Assembly (NCBI GenBank): GCA_013001595.1 | Contig: JABDMH010000056.1 | Span: forward strand, 230,138 to 294,137 | Reading direction: 5' to 3' | Length of the DNA: 64,000 nt | Source of the DNA: Saprospiraceae bacterium | GTDB lineage: Bacteria > Bacteroidota > Bacteroidia > Chitinophagales > Saprospiraceae | In this document: piece after piece, positions 9,247-17,593 of the stretch | Layout of the letters: each line of letters starts with the position of its first letter | Position numbering within the stretch: the stretch's first letter is position 1 | Notes under the pieces: generated by a model | Seen by the model: only the letters and a program-made list of their open reading frames with translations | What the model was told of the DNA's origin: nothing | Database searches by the model: none | Program-made: the position numbers and the translations under genes

Positions 9247-10485
9247 ATGTCTGGATACACAATCATTACAGGTTCATCATCTGAAGATGTCCGTTTTCCT
9301 TTGGAGGCTGGTGCAGGTTCGGATGCCGTACACACCAATCCCATCTACGCATATGCGGTATGCAAGCTGAAGACTAAGGCAGGCTGGGAGGGTGTCGGAT
9401 TGGCTTTTACCTTGGGAACTGGCAATGACTTGGTCTGCCGTGTGATCGACCATCTTGCCCAGAAGATCGAAGGAAGAGAGATCAATGAACTTATGTCAAA
9501 TTTTGGAACGGTCTGGCACAGTATGGCCGAAGACCCGAATCTGAGATGGCTTGGACCTCATAAAGGCGTGATTCACCTGGCTCTTGCCAGTGTCACAAAT
9601 GCCTGCTTTGACCTTTGGGCAAAATCTAGAGGGGTGCCACTTTGGAAGTTACTCATCGACCTTTCAGCGGAGGAAATTATCAATACCCTAGATTTATCAT
9701 ACCTGGAAGATGAATTATCTAGGGAGGAGGCCATTGCCATGATTGAAAAAGAAAGCGCTGGTGTTGAAGAGCGCAAGATGATCCTCAACTCAGGGTATCC
9801 AGGATATGATACATCTGTAGGTTGGTTCAATTATAGTGATGAAAAAGTTCGAGACAATGCACTAAGGGCAATGGATGCAGGCTTTTTGGCGATGAAACTC
9901 AAGGTCGGTTCAAACGATATGCAGCGGGATATTCATCGAGTTGAATTGGTACGGAAAACAGTAGGTAAAGACGTTGATTTGATGCTTGATGCTAACCAGC
10001 AATGGAGCCTTCCCCAAGCGATCTCTATATGCTCAGTCTTGAAAGACATCAGCCCCTTGTGGATTGAAGAGCCCACTCATCCGGATGATTTGCTGGCCCA
10101 CTATAGGCTGGCAAAGGAGATTCATCCAATTAAGCTTGCAATGGGAGAGCATTTGCCGAATCGAGTGGTTTTTAAGAATTACTTGCAATCGGGCTGTATG
10201 GGATACAACCAAGTTGATGCCTTGCGAGTTGGAGGCATCTCTGAATTTATTACCATTAGCCTACTATCACGTAAATTCCGAATTCCAGTTGTTCCGCATG
10301 TGGGTGACATGGGGCAAATTCATCAACATTTAGTGCTATTTAATCATATTGTATTAGGACACGAAGTGGTCTTTTTAGAACACATTCCACACTTAAGTTC
10401 AAAATTTCGCAATCCAGTCAAGATTGTAGATGGATGCTACCAGTTACCGAGATCACCAGGATCGAGTGCAGCATTTCTTAAGTAA
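9247..10485 (+). CDS. fucD: L-fuconate dehydratase
   Basis: A 412-residue enolase-superfamily enzyme that dehydrates L-fuconate to 2-keto-3-deoxy-L-fuconate in the non-phosphorylative L-fucose pathway. All expected catalytic residues are present: the KLKVG pair Lys217/Lys219, Asp248 (LMLDANQ), Glu274 (WIEEPTHPDD), Glu301 (MGEHLPNRV) and His351 (VVPHVGD). These positions nearly coincide with those of the characterised Xanthomonas enzyme as I remember it. Other family signatures are GYPGYDTSVGWFNYSDEKVR and the QVDALRVGG stretch. There is no signal peptide, so it acts in the cytoplasm. It follows the GH95-like gene by 9 bases. The rest of the pathway (fucose dehydrogenase, lactonase, KDF dehydrogenase) is not in the window. 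Confidence 0.92.
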   Translation: MSGYTIITGSSSEDVRFPLEAGAGSDAVHTNPIYAYAVCKLKTKAGWEGVGLAFTLGTGNDLVCRVIDHLAQKIEGREINELMSNFGTVWHSMAEDPNLRWLGPHKGVIHLALASVTNACFDLWAKSRGVPLWKLLIDLSAEEIINTLDLSYLEDELSREEAIAMIEKESAGVEERKMILNSGYPGYDTSVGWFNYSDEKVRDNALRAMDAGFLAMKLKVGSNDMQRDIHRVELVRKTVGKDVDLMLDANQQWSLPQAISICSVLKDISPLWIEEPTHPDDLLAHYRLAKEIHPIKLAMGEHLPNRVVFKNYLQSGCMGYNQVDALRVGGISEFITISLLSRKFRIPVVPHVGDMGQIHQHLVLFNHIVLGHEVVFLEHIPHLSSKFRNPVKIVDGCYQLPRSPGSSAAFLK

Positions 10486-10495
10486 ATGATACTAG

Positions 10496-10626
10496 TTGGC
10501 GAGCTTATTTTTCTGCTGATCGAAGAAGTGAAATCGAGGATAGCCGTAGCTATCTAAGGCTTTCAATGATGAAGTGCAGGTGGAAAAGAAGCCGTCAATA
10601 GTATTAGGTATTTCGGAAATGCTGCA
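10496..10626. repeat. decayed copy of CTAG-flanked inverted-repeat element (family 1)
   Basis: The reverse complement of the element at 32905-33063 aligns over about 120 bases with this stretch, including a shared GATCGAAGAA block, a hairpin core (GATAGCCGTAGCTATC) and the outer end GCTGCA immediately before CTAG at 10627-10630. CTAG also occurs at 10492-10495, but the terminal repeat on that side is missing or eroded. It occupies the gap between fucD and the FAD oxidoreductase gene. Confidence 0.65.
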
Positions 10627-10767
10627 CTAGCGCTGATCTCGTCAAATCAACTTAGCGATCCACTAGTAGTAAAAATAAGATCTTGGCGAAATACGGTTAG
10701 GGTGTATTATTTGTTTAGCCTATCTTGAATATTCAATGTAGGGCCTATCCCATAGCAAAAACTGAAA

Positions 10768-12150
10768 ATGATGAATAAAATCGAAAGGAGACGGGTTTTG
10801 AAATCGCTGGGTGCCATATCTATTGGTGCTGCCGCCGGTAGTTTGACCAACAGTGCTGAATTGGAAGTGGTCTATAACGTTGATAAACCAAAACTACAAA
10901 CGGATGTATTGGTAGTTGGTGGAGGTACTGCAGGTGTAATAGCGGCAATACAAGCTGGGAGGATGGGTACCAACACCATCCTGGTTGAAAATGGCAGCCA
11001 ATTGGGAGGAACCACTACTACTGGCGGTGTATCATTTCCTGGAATCTTTCATGCTTGGGGAAAGCAAATCATTGGTGGCATTGGCTGGGAGTTGGTTATG
11101 GAATGTGTAACATTGAATGATGGCAAGCTGCCAAATTTTTCAATCATTCCCAACAACACTTCTGTACGACATTGGCGACATCAGGTGGCCGTCAATGGAC
11201 CGCTTTATGCACTGCTGGCTGAAGAGAAATGTATGGAGGCAGGAGTTGATATTCGGTATTATGAAACACCAATGGAGGTTTCTTACAATAATGGACAGTG
11301 GACAGTTCAAACCATAGGAAAGGGCGTGCAGGCGGAAATAAAATGTAAGCAGATCATCGATTGTACAGGTAATGCATTTGTTACCTCATTGGCAGGATTT
11401 TCGGTTTTACGGGAAGCGGATACACAACCTGGTTCTTTAATATTTCGGATTGGCGGATATGATTTTGAGGACTTGGATCTAGCGGAGATTCCAAAAAGAT
11501 TTCATGGAGTGCTTAGACAAAATATGATCAATAATCTGAAATTAAAGACACCCCAGGGTCCTTTCCCTCCGAGTGTACCATATGGGTACGTGTATGTTCC
11601 GGGGGCAGATTCTACAACTTCAATGACCCATACCAAAGCTAATCTGGAAGGTCGAGAAAACCTACTTGAGTTGTTGCGAACACTTAGGACTTTTCCAGGT
11701 TGTGAAAAAATCCGGATTCTGGATATCCAGACAGAAACAGCGGTGCGTGAGACCTTCCGTATTGAGGGCGAATACCAGGTAACTCACGAAGATTATGTTC
11801 AGGGAAAAGTATTTCAAGACGCCGTATCGCATTCTTTTTACCCTATTGATCTTCATCGGAATGGCAAGTCGATCTACCAAGAATTTCTCAAGCCTGGTGT
11901 GGTAGCTAGCATTCCCCTTAGAGCACTTATTCCCAAGAACAGTAAAAATCTTTTGGTCGCTGGACGTTGCATTAGCAGTGATCGATTGGCCAATTCAGCG
12001 CTGCGTGTTCAGGCTTCCTGTATGGGGATGGGTCAGGCAGCTGGTGCAGCAGCAGTGCTGGCCCATCAGCGGAACGTTACCCCTATTGACGTGCCGGTGG
12101 CTGAAGTGCAAGCTTTGATTGAAGAATATGGAGGCATTGTTCCCCGTTGA
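10768..12150 (+). CDS. Tat-exported FAD-dependent oxidoreductase
   Basis: A 460-residue flavoprotein with a twin-arginine-type signal (ERRRVLKSLG followed by a small-residue hydrophobic stretch) and an FAD-binding GGGTAG at residues 51-56, VENGSQLGG, and a C-terminal LLVAGRCISSD...GQAAG block. This matches the FAD_oxidored group (fumarate reductase/succinate dehydrogenase-like) common in polysaccharide loci of Bacteroidota and Planctomycetes. It should oxidise or reduce an unknown substrate in the periplasm. The next gene, 21 bases on, encodes a predicted covalently flavinylated exported protein, so the two may form an electron-transfer pair. A decayed insertion element lies just upstream. 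Substrate unknown. Confidence 0.8.
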   Translation: MMNKIERRRVLKSLGAISIGAAAGSLTNSAELEVVYNVDKPKLQTDVLVVGGGTAGVIAAIQAGRMGTNTILVENGSQLGGTTTTGGVSFPGIFHAWGKQIIGGIGWELVMECVTLNDGKLPNFSIIPNNTSVRHWRHQVAVNGPLYALLAEEKCMEAGVDIRYYETPMEVSYNNGQWTVQTIGKGVQAEIKCKQIIDCTGNAFVTSLAGFSVLREADTQPGSLIFRIGGYDFEDLDLAEIPKRFHGVLRQNMINNLKLKTPQGPFPPSVPYGYVYVPGADSTTSMTHTKANLEGRENLLELLRTLRTFPGCEKIRILDIQTETAVRETFRIEGEYQVTHEDYVQGKVFQDAVSHSFYPIDLHRNGKSIYQEFLKPGVVASIPLRALIPKNSKNLLVAGRCISSDRLANSALRVQASCMGMGQAAGAAAVLAHQRNVTPIDVPVAEVQALIEEYGGIVPR

Positions 12151-12171
12151 TTGTTCAGTGGAAAATACCAT

Positions 12172-13317
12172 ATGTACCATTCACTTTTAATGTTTTTCGT
12201 TTGGATGATCGTGGGCTATTTTTCATGTTTCCCATGCATGGCTCAGACCATAAGATATGCGTCAACGCAGACGATCCCCTTTGATTGGCAGGACTTACGT
12301 CATGACACCATTTATTTTCAGGATTCATTAACTGGTATTGCATTGTACCAAGTGCGAAATTTCATGGACATACCCATCTACTATGCACGGGATATTTTGA
12401 CAGAAGTGTGTTTCGACAGTATTTGTCGTCCGCTTCGAGGCACGATATATTGGAACATTACTGGAAGGTATTTGGGATTTGCTTTACCAGATGGAGAATA
12501 CCTCAGCAGATATGATCATGAGGCTTTCGAAGAACCAGATTATACACAACTTAATTCCCTGCTGGCAGATCCATACTTACCTTTTTATGGGATTACTTTT
12601 CAGGCGCTTATTCAACCCACAGAAATCGAAGACCACACATCGGTGGATGGAATATCAGGTGCAACATCTACAGCGATTTCGTCTTACGTAGTTCATGGAG
12701 CTGCGTATACCACTTATACGATGTGGAATATTGTGTATGGCCCTATGAGGAGCTACATAGAGGAAATTACTACCGATCAACTGACATCAAAGTTGCTGAC
12801 AAAGATCCTTCAGAGTGACTCAGACGCAGATAAGATCTGGGGCTTGAAAAAGATTGAACCAAATGCAATACTAGATATTCAAATCGAAAGAGTACTATTG
12901 GATCTTGTTGAAAATGGCGATTTCTCTGTTGCCCATACAACCTTAAAAATGATAAGCCCAAGACATCTTAGTTCTGAAACCTTGCAGGTTGGCCTTTTAC
13001 ATACATATAATACAGTCGAGTACAACCTGCGGAAGCCAATTTTGCAAAAATTTATGGAAGCAGCTGCACTTTCGCCACTGGTGATCGAAGGAACCAGCAA
13101 GCTTTTATCAAGCATGAATGGAGTGCAACTGGGGTACCTGTTGGCACTTTATGAAAAACATAAGATTTATAGTCTTGAGATCCTTGCCACTGTGGCTGAA
13201 CTTCTCCAGCAAGGAAATAGATTTAAGGCCGAAAAAGCGCACAAATATCTAAGTTCAGCGCGTATCGATAGTGGTCAAATCAAGGAAGTATTGAAGGCCT
13301 ATGAAACTAGTAAATAA
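12172..13317 (+). CDS. exported protein with FMN-binding (flavinylation) motif
   Basis: A 381-residue protein starting at ATG 12172 with a signal peptide (MYHSLLMFFVWMIVGYFSC to PCMAQ). Residues 159-165 read DGISGAT, matching the Dxx(S/T)GA(T/S) sequence that ApbE-type transferases modify with FMN on the final Thr (Thr165), as in NqrC/RnfG FMN-binding domains; the surrounding residues 60-190 fit such a domain. The C-terminal half (about 200-381) is helical and may be a HEAT/TPR-like repeat region (LTSKLLTKIL, GLKKIEPNAIL, LLALYEKHKIYS). It sits 21 bases after the FAD oxidoreductase, suggesting that it passes electrons to or from it in the periplasm. The FMN call rests on the motif only. Confidence 0.65.
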   Translation: MYHSLLMFFVWMIVGYFSCFPCMAQTIRYASTQTIPFDWQDLRHDTIYFQDSLTGIALYQVRNFMDIPIYYARDILTEVCFDSICRPLRGTIYWNITGRYLGFALPDGEYLSRYDHEAFEEPDYTQLNSLLADPYLPFYGITFQALIQPTEIEDHTSVDGISGATSTAISSYVVHGAAYTTYTMWNIVYGPMRSYIEEITTDQLTSKLLTKILQSDSDADKIWGLKKIEPNAILDIQIERVLLDLVENGDFSVAHTTLKMISPRHLSSETLQVGLLHTYNTVEYNLRKPILQKFMEAAALSPLVIEGTSKLLSSMNGVQLGYLLALYEKHKIYSLEILATVAELLQQGNRFKAEKAHKYLSSARIDSGQIKEVLKAYETSK

Positions 13318-13377
13318 ATGTGCCAAGGATAGGCATTGAAATATTCATGATGTCATGAACAAATTGTATTGATACTT

Positions 13378-14454
13378 ATGCTGAAATGCTGTTATTGTGG
13401 AGGATTTCTGGTGTGGATGGCCATAGTTTTAGTAGTTTTTCGGACATCTGCGTTCGGTCAAATGGCAGACACAGTGCCATCCAAAGTTTTTGCTGATAAG
13501 TGGGAGTATGTGGGTGTCGCTGTACAGGAACCAGGATACACCATTTGGGGAACTTCACCCATTGTAGGTAAAGACGGAAGAATCCACCTCTTTGTTGCAC
13601 GTTGGCCATGCTCCTTAAAGGTAGATCCCGGTTGGAGATCACACAGTGAAATTGCTCACTATGTGGGAAATAAACCAGAAGGTCCCTTTCTATTTTCAGA
13701 CGTTGCCTTGCAAAGGGATACTGCCGCAACCTGGGACAAATTCGGTCTACATAATCCGACGATTCATAAAGTGGATAATTTGTACGTCCTTTTGTACATA
13801 GCAAATGACAATCCGACTCAGCCACCACATCCGGCAAATCAAAAAATTGGCATGGCAACAGCTCTGTCACTTGGTGGACCCTGGAGAAAGGTCGGGAAGG
13901 ATGGAATGATTTTGAGTACACCAGACGATGCAAACTCTTGGAACTATCAATCTAGTAATGGTGTAAATAATCCTGCATTTCTTAAGCATCCCTCTGGTCG
14001 GTATTTTCTATATTTTAAATCGCATCAAGCTAAAATGGGCTTGGCGATGGCCGAAAGTCTCATAGGACCTTATGTACAAATGCCTTTTCCTGTTACTGAA
14101 AATGACAAGATTATTGAGGATGGATATGCGTTCATGTCAGATGGCAAAGTGCAACTACTCACCACCGACAATCACGGCATGATCGAACCTGGAGCTGGTA
14201 TTCTCTGGACTTCAACGGATGGCATTAGATTTGAGAATTTCGAAAAGGGAATGCATAGAATTTCAGACTATACGCAGGTGGATCTCTCCAAAGTTGCCAT
14301 GCATTATGGACCTGAAAGTCAAACGTATACCAAAGCAGAACGCCCTCAATTACTGATTATCGATGGAGAACCTCGATACTTGTATGTCAGTTCCGGTCAT
14401 AACATCTATGGAGGAGACTGCACCATTAGCTATGTCTTAAAGAATATTAATTGA
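13378..14454 (+). CDS. exported GH43/GH117-like beta-propeller glycosidase
   Basis: A 358-residue protein with an N-terminal signal (to about FRTSAFGQ) and the repeating blade pattern of five-bladed propeller glycosidases: GTSPIVGKDGRIHLFVARWP, HSEIAHYVGNKPEGPF, FGLHNPTIHKVDNLYVLLYI, IGMATALSLGGPW, NPAFLKHPSGRYFLYFKS. Exo-acting removal of a terminal sugar is the usual role in GH43 and GH117. Which family and sugar cannot be decided by eye. The ATG at 13378 is preferred over a TTG three codons earlier. It lies 60 bases after the flavin protein and 20 bases before the sulfatase in a continuous plus-strand series. Confidence 0.65.
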   Translation: MLKCCYCGGFLVWMAIVLVVFRTSAFGQMADTVPSKVFADKWEYVGVAVQEPGYTIWGTSPIVGKDGRIHLFVARWPCSLKVDPGWRSHSEIAHYVGNKPEGPFLFSDVALQRDTAATWDKFGLHNPTIHKVDNLYVLLYIANDNPTQPPHPANQKIGMATALSLGGPWRKVGKDGMILSTPDDANSWNYQSSNGVNNPAFLKHPSGRYFLYFKSHQAKMGLAMAESLIGPYVQMPFPVTENDKIIEDGYAFMSDGKVQLLTTDNHGMIEPGAGILWTSTDGIRFENFEKGMHRISDYTQVDLSKVAMHYGPESQTYTKAERPQLLIIDGEPRYLYVSSGHNIYGGDCTISYVLKNIN

Positions 14455-14474
14455 TAGATGCAGATAAATCCAGT

Positions 14475-15962
14475 ATGAAGAAATTGACCCTATTATTACT
14501 TCTGTCAATGGCCAACTATATTTCATCTGGTCAGGTTACAGGGAAAAAACCCAACATCATTTTCTTCTTTGTTGACGATATGGGTTGGCAGGAAACTTCG
14601 GTACCGTTTCATACGGAGATAACACATTTGAACAAGCGTTACCACACTCCAAACATGGAACTACTTGCTGCAAAGGGGATGAAATTTACCCAGGCGTATG
14701 CATGCGCAGTTTGTTCTCCATCCAGGATTAGTCTGATGACTGGCCTAAACACCATGAGGCACCAAGTGACCAATTGGACCTTAAGGAGAGATAAATCTCC
14801 AGATCCCGAGCATCCAGATCTACTGCCACCCAAATGGAACCTAAATGGAATGTCTGCGGAGCCTGGAATAGCACACACTGTCCACGCGAAAACACTACCC
14901 ATGTTTTTGCAAGAAGCGGGCTATCGAACCATTCACGTAGGCAAAGCTCATTTTGGTGCCACAGAAACTCCAGGAGAAGACCCACTAAATCTTGGTTTTG
15001 ATATTAACATCGCTGGACATGCCGCTGGAGGTCCAGGCAGCTATTATGCAAGCAATAACTTCAGTGCGGCATTCCGAGATGGCGATCGAATTTGGGACAT
15101 TCCAGGTCTTGAAAAATATCATGGCACCAATATCTACCTCACTGAAGCCTTAACGATAGAGGCTAATCAAGCCATGCGTCAAGCGGTTAGCGATGAAGTC
15201 CCTTTTTATTTGTACGTGTCGCACTATGCCATTCATGCACCCTGGGAAAAGGATTTCAGGTTTTATAATAAATATAAGTCGATGGGCCTAACGGACTTTC
15301 AAGCCTCCTATGCATCTATGGTCGAAAGTATGGATAAATCTCTCGGAGATATCATGCAAAATGTCAAACTTCTGGGCATCGAATCAAATACGATCATTGT
15401 GTTTATGTCAGACAATGGACAACCTAAGCAGGCAGATGAAAATCTGCCATTGCGTGGGCATAAACTTCAAGCTTATGAAGGCGGGGTGCGCGTGCCACTC
15501 ATAGTATACTGGCCAGGTGTAACTAGATCTGAAACGCACACAGATGACTATGTCATAATTGAGGATATTTTTCCTTCATTTCTCGAAATGGCTGGTATCA
15601 AGTCTTTTCAGCAAATTGGTGGTGAGATTGATGGAGTGAGTTTCCTACCTATGTTGCAAGGGCAGCCTGGCTCGCAGACAGACCGTCCCCTATATTGGCA
15701 TTTTCCCAACACCTATGACCAGCCTGCCTATAGTTCTGTTCGACAGGGTGATTGGAAATTGATTTATTATCATGCAGATCGAAGACTTGAATTATTTAAT
15801 ATTGCAGAAGACATAGGTGAGGTAAATGATCGCTCCCAGGAAAATATGGAAGTTAAGGACGCACTGGCTAAGATTTTGTCAAACTCATTGCGTGAGACCA
15901 ATGCGCCCATGCCGATTGATAAACGATCTGGGAAACCGGTGGAATATCCTGACCAATTATAG
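14475..15962 (+). CDS. exported type I sulfatase
   Basis: A 495-residue S1-family sulfatase with a signal peptide (MKKLTLLLLLSMANYISSG). The formylglycine signature is CSPSRISLMTG with the modified Cys at residue 80, preceded by metal-binding NIIFFFVDDMGW and followed by HVGKAHFG, SHYAIHAPW, FMSDNGQP and GGVRVPLIVYWPG. It removes sulfate esters from carbohydrates in the periplasm or outside the cell and would need the anaerobic or aerobic maturase encoded elsewhere. Together with the fucosidase-like gene it points to a sulfated, possibly fucose-rich glycan as substrate. It converges on the DUF1501 gene on the other strand. Subfamily not assigned. Confidence 0.9.
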   Translation: MKKLTLLLLLSMANYISSGQVTGKKPNIIFFFVDDMGWQETSVPFHTEITHLNKRYHTPNMELLAAKGMKFTQAYACAVCSPSRISLMTGLNTMRHQVTNWTLRRDKSPDPEHPDLLPPKWNLNGMSAEPGIAHTVHAKTLPMFLQEAGYRTIHVGKAHFGATETPGEDPLNLGFDINIAGHAAGGPGSYYASNNFSAAFRDGDRIWDIPGLEKYHGTNIYLTEALTIEANQAMRQAVSDEVPFYLYVSHYAIHAPWEKDFRFYNKYKSMGLTDFQASYASMVESMDKSLGDIMQNVKLLGIESNTIIVFMSDNGQPKQADENLPLRGHKLQAYEGGVRVPLIVYWPGVTRSETHTDDYVIIEDIFPSFLEMAGIKSFQQIGGEIDGVSFLPMLQGQPGSQTDRPLYWHFPNTYDQPAYSSVRQGDWKLIYYHADRRLELFNIAEDIGEVNDRSQENMEVKDALAKILSNSLRETNAPMPIDKRSGKPVEYPDQL

Positions 15963-16128
15963 CGTGTATTTCTGATGATGTATGGCGGCAAGTTGTCCAG
16001 ATAGACGACAACCAATTTCCGAGGATTTACTCCCTTTTATTGTCGCGTGCTTGGAAAGCTCCTAGAAATATTGAACAATCGCATGTTGATTCAAATGCCA
16101 TAGTTTTATGTAGGTCTCACATATTACA

Positions 16129-17592
16129 TCAAGTGATGATATCATTGACCACTCTTCCGTGCACATCGGTGAGCCTAAAGTCCCTACCCTGGAATGGATA
16201 GGTTAGCTTTTCATGATCCAATCCCAATCTATTTAATAGGGTAGCCTGCAAATCATGGATATGAATTCGGCTGTTAATTCCATCATAACCAATTTCATCG
16301 GTCTCGCCATAGGTTATACCGGTTTTTACGCCAGCTCCGGTCATCCACATGGTAAAGGCATTTCCATGATGGTCTCTTCCTTTAAAGGGATTGGTATTAC
16401 CTTGACGATTCTCTTGCATGGGAGTCCTTCCAAATTCACCACCCCAAACCACCAGTGTATCTTCAAGCATTCCCCTCTGTTTCAAATCCTTTACCAGGGC
16501 GGTCATAGGTTGGTCTATTTCAGCGCAACGCTGAACAAAGCCTCCATGGAGATTCTCAAAATCATTGCTACCATGTGAATCCCACCCACGGTGATACAAT
16601 TGAATAAAGCGTACGTTCCGTTCGGCCAACCTTCGTGCCAGTAAACAATTATTAGCAAAAGAAAGCTTTCCGGGATCTGTGCCGTACATTTTATGAATGT
16701 ACTCCGGTTCATCACCTATATCTGTTGCTTCAGGCACAGACATTTGCATCTTAAATGCCATTTCATATTGAGCCATTCTAGTGAGAATCTCAGGATCTCC
16801 AACTTCTTGGTATGCGGACTCATTTATTTTGTTAATCGCATCAGTAACTACTCTGCGAACATTTCTTCGTATGCCTTCAGGATTGGAGACATACAGCACA
16901 GGATCTCCCTTAGAACGGAATTCAACTCCTTGGTAAACGGAAGGTAGAAATCCACTTCCCCATAAGCTTTTGCCGCCACTAGGTTGTGAATTTCCGGATA
17001 CCAATACTACGAATCCTGGCAAATTCTCATTTTCTGAACCCAATCCATAATTCACCCAAGAACCAAATGACGGCCGTCCAAGTCTTGGGCTCCCAGTATG
17101 CATAAAAAGCTGGGCAGGAGCATGGTTAAATTCCTCGGTATGCATCGCTTTCATAAACAACACATCATCCACTACCTCTGTGAAATGAGGCAACAATTCA
17201 GAAACCCACGAACCTGAAGCACCATATTGACTAAATCTGAATTGGGGACCAAGCATCTCCGGTATTCCAGTAATAAAGGCAAATCGCTTTCCCTTCAATA
17301 AGGACTCAGGACAAGGTTTACCGTCGAGTTGATGCAATAAGGGTTTATAATCGAAAAGATCCAGTTGGGATGGTGCCCCGGCCATGTGGAGAAATATGAT
17401 TCTTTTGGCTTTGGGAACCAGCTTGGGTGTGCCCAAGAAGGATTTATCAGAATGATCTTCTAAGAGGGAAGTATGGCACCCAGTCAGGTAGGACAAAGCA
17501 GCGGCACCTAAGCCGAGGGATCCCTGTTTCAAAAAGTGCCTCCGTGTGAGGTGTTCACATTCCCGATGAAATAGCTCCCGAATAATTTTCAT
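16129..17592 (-). CDS. DUF1501 protein with Tat-type signal
   Basis: A 487-residue protein of the DUF1501 family, which has a sulfatase/alkaline phosphatase-like fold. The N-terminus carries a twin-arginine motif (LTRRHFLKQGSLGLGAAALS). Family features include FLHMAGAPSQLDLFDYKP, GPQFRFSQYGASGSWVSE, YHRGWDSHGSN, TLVVWGGEFGRTPM and GRDHHGNAFTMWM. The family is abundant in Planctomycetes, nearly always beside a DUF1549/DUF1553 cytochrome partner, as here (1 base apart, partner upstream). The biochemical role is not established; it is likely periplasmic and connected with polysaccharide breakdown. Confidence 0.85.
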   Translation of the reverse strand: MKIIRELFHRECEHLTRRHFLKQGSLGLGAAALSYLTGCHTSLLEDHSDKSFLGTPKLVPKAKRIIFLHMAGAPSQLDLFDYKPLLHQLDGKPCPESLLKGKRFAFITGIPEMLGPQFRFSQYGASGSWVSELLPHFTEVVDDVLFMKAMHTEEFNHAPAQLFMHTGSPRLGRPSFGSWVNYGLGSENENLPGFVVLVSGNSQPSGGKSLWGSGFLPSVYQGVEFRSKGDPVLYVSNPEGIRRNVRRVVTDAINKINESAYQEVGDPEILTRMAQYEMAFKMQMSVPEATDIGDEPEYIHKMYGTDPGKLSFANNCLLARRLAERNVRFIQLYHRGWDSHGSNDFENLHGGFVQRCAEIDQPMTALVKDLKQRGMLEDTLVVWGGEFGRTPMQENRQGNTNPFKGRDHHGNAFTMWMTGAGVKTGITYGETDEIGYDGINSRIHIHDLQATLLNRLGLDHEKLTYPFQGRDFRLTDVHGRVVNDIIT

Positions 17593-17593
17593 A

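Noticed and set aside
13376..13933. 185-codon minus-strand frame
   Set aside because: It lies antisense to the GH43/117-like propeller, whose blades are clear on the plus strand.
15990..16012. GTTGTC/GACAAC hairpin between the sulfatase and DUF1501 genes as a terminator
   Set aside because: The stem is only 6 bp with a 9-base loop and no T tract follows on either strand.
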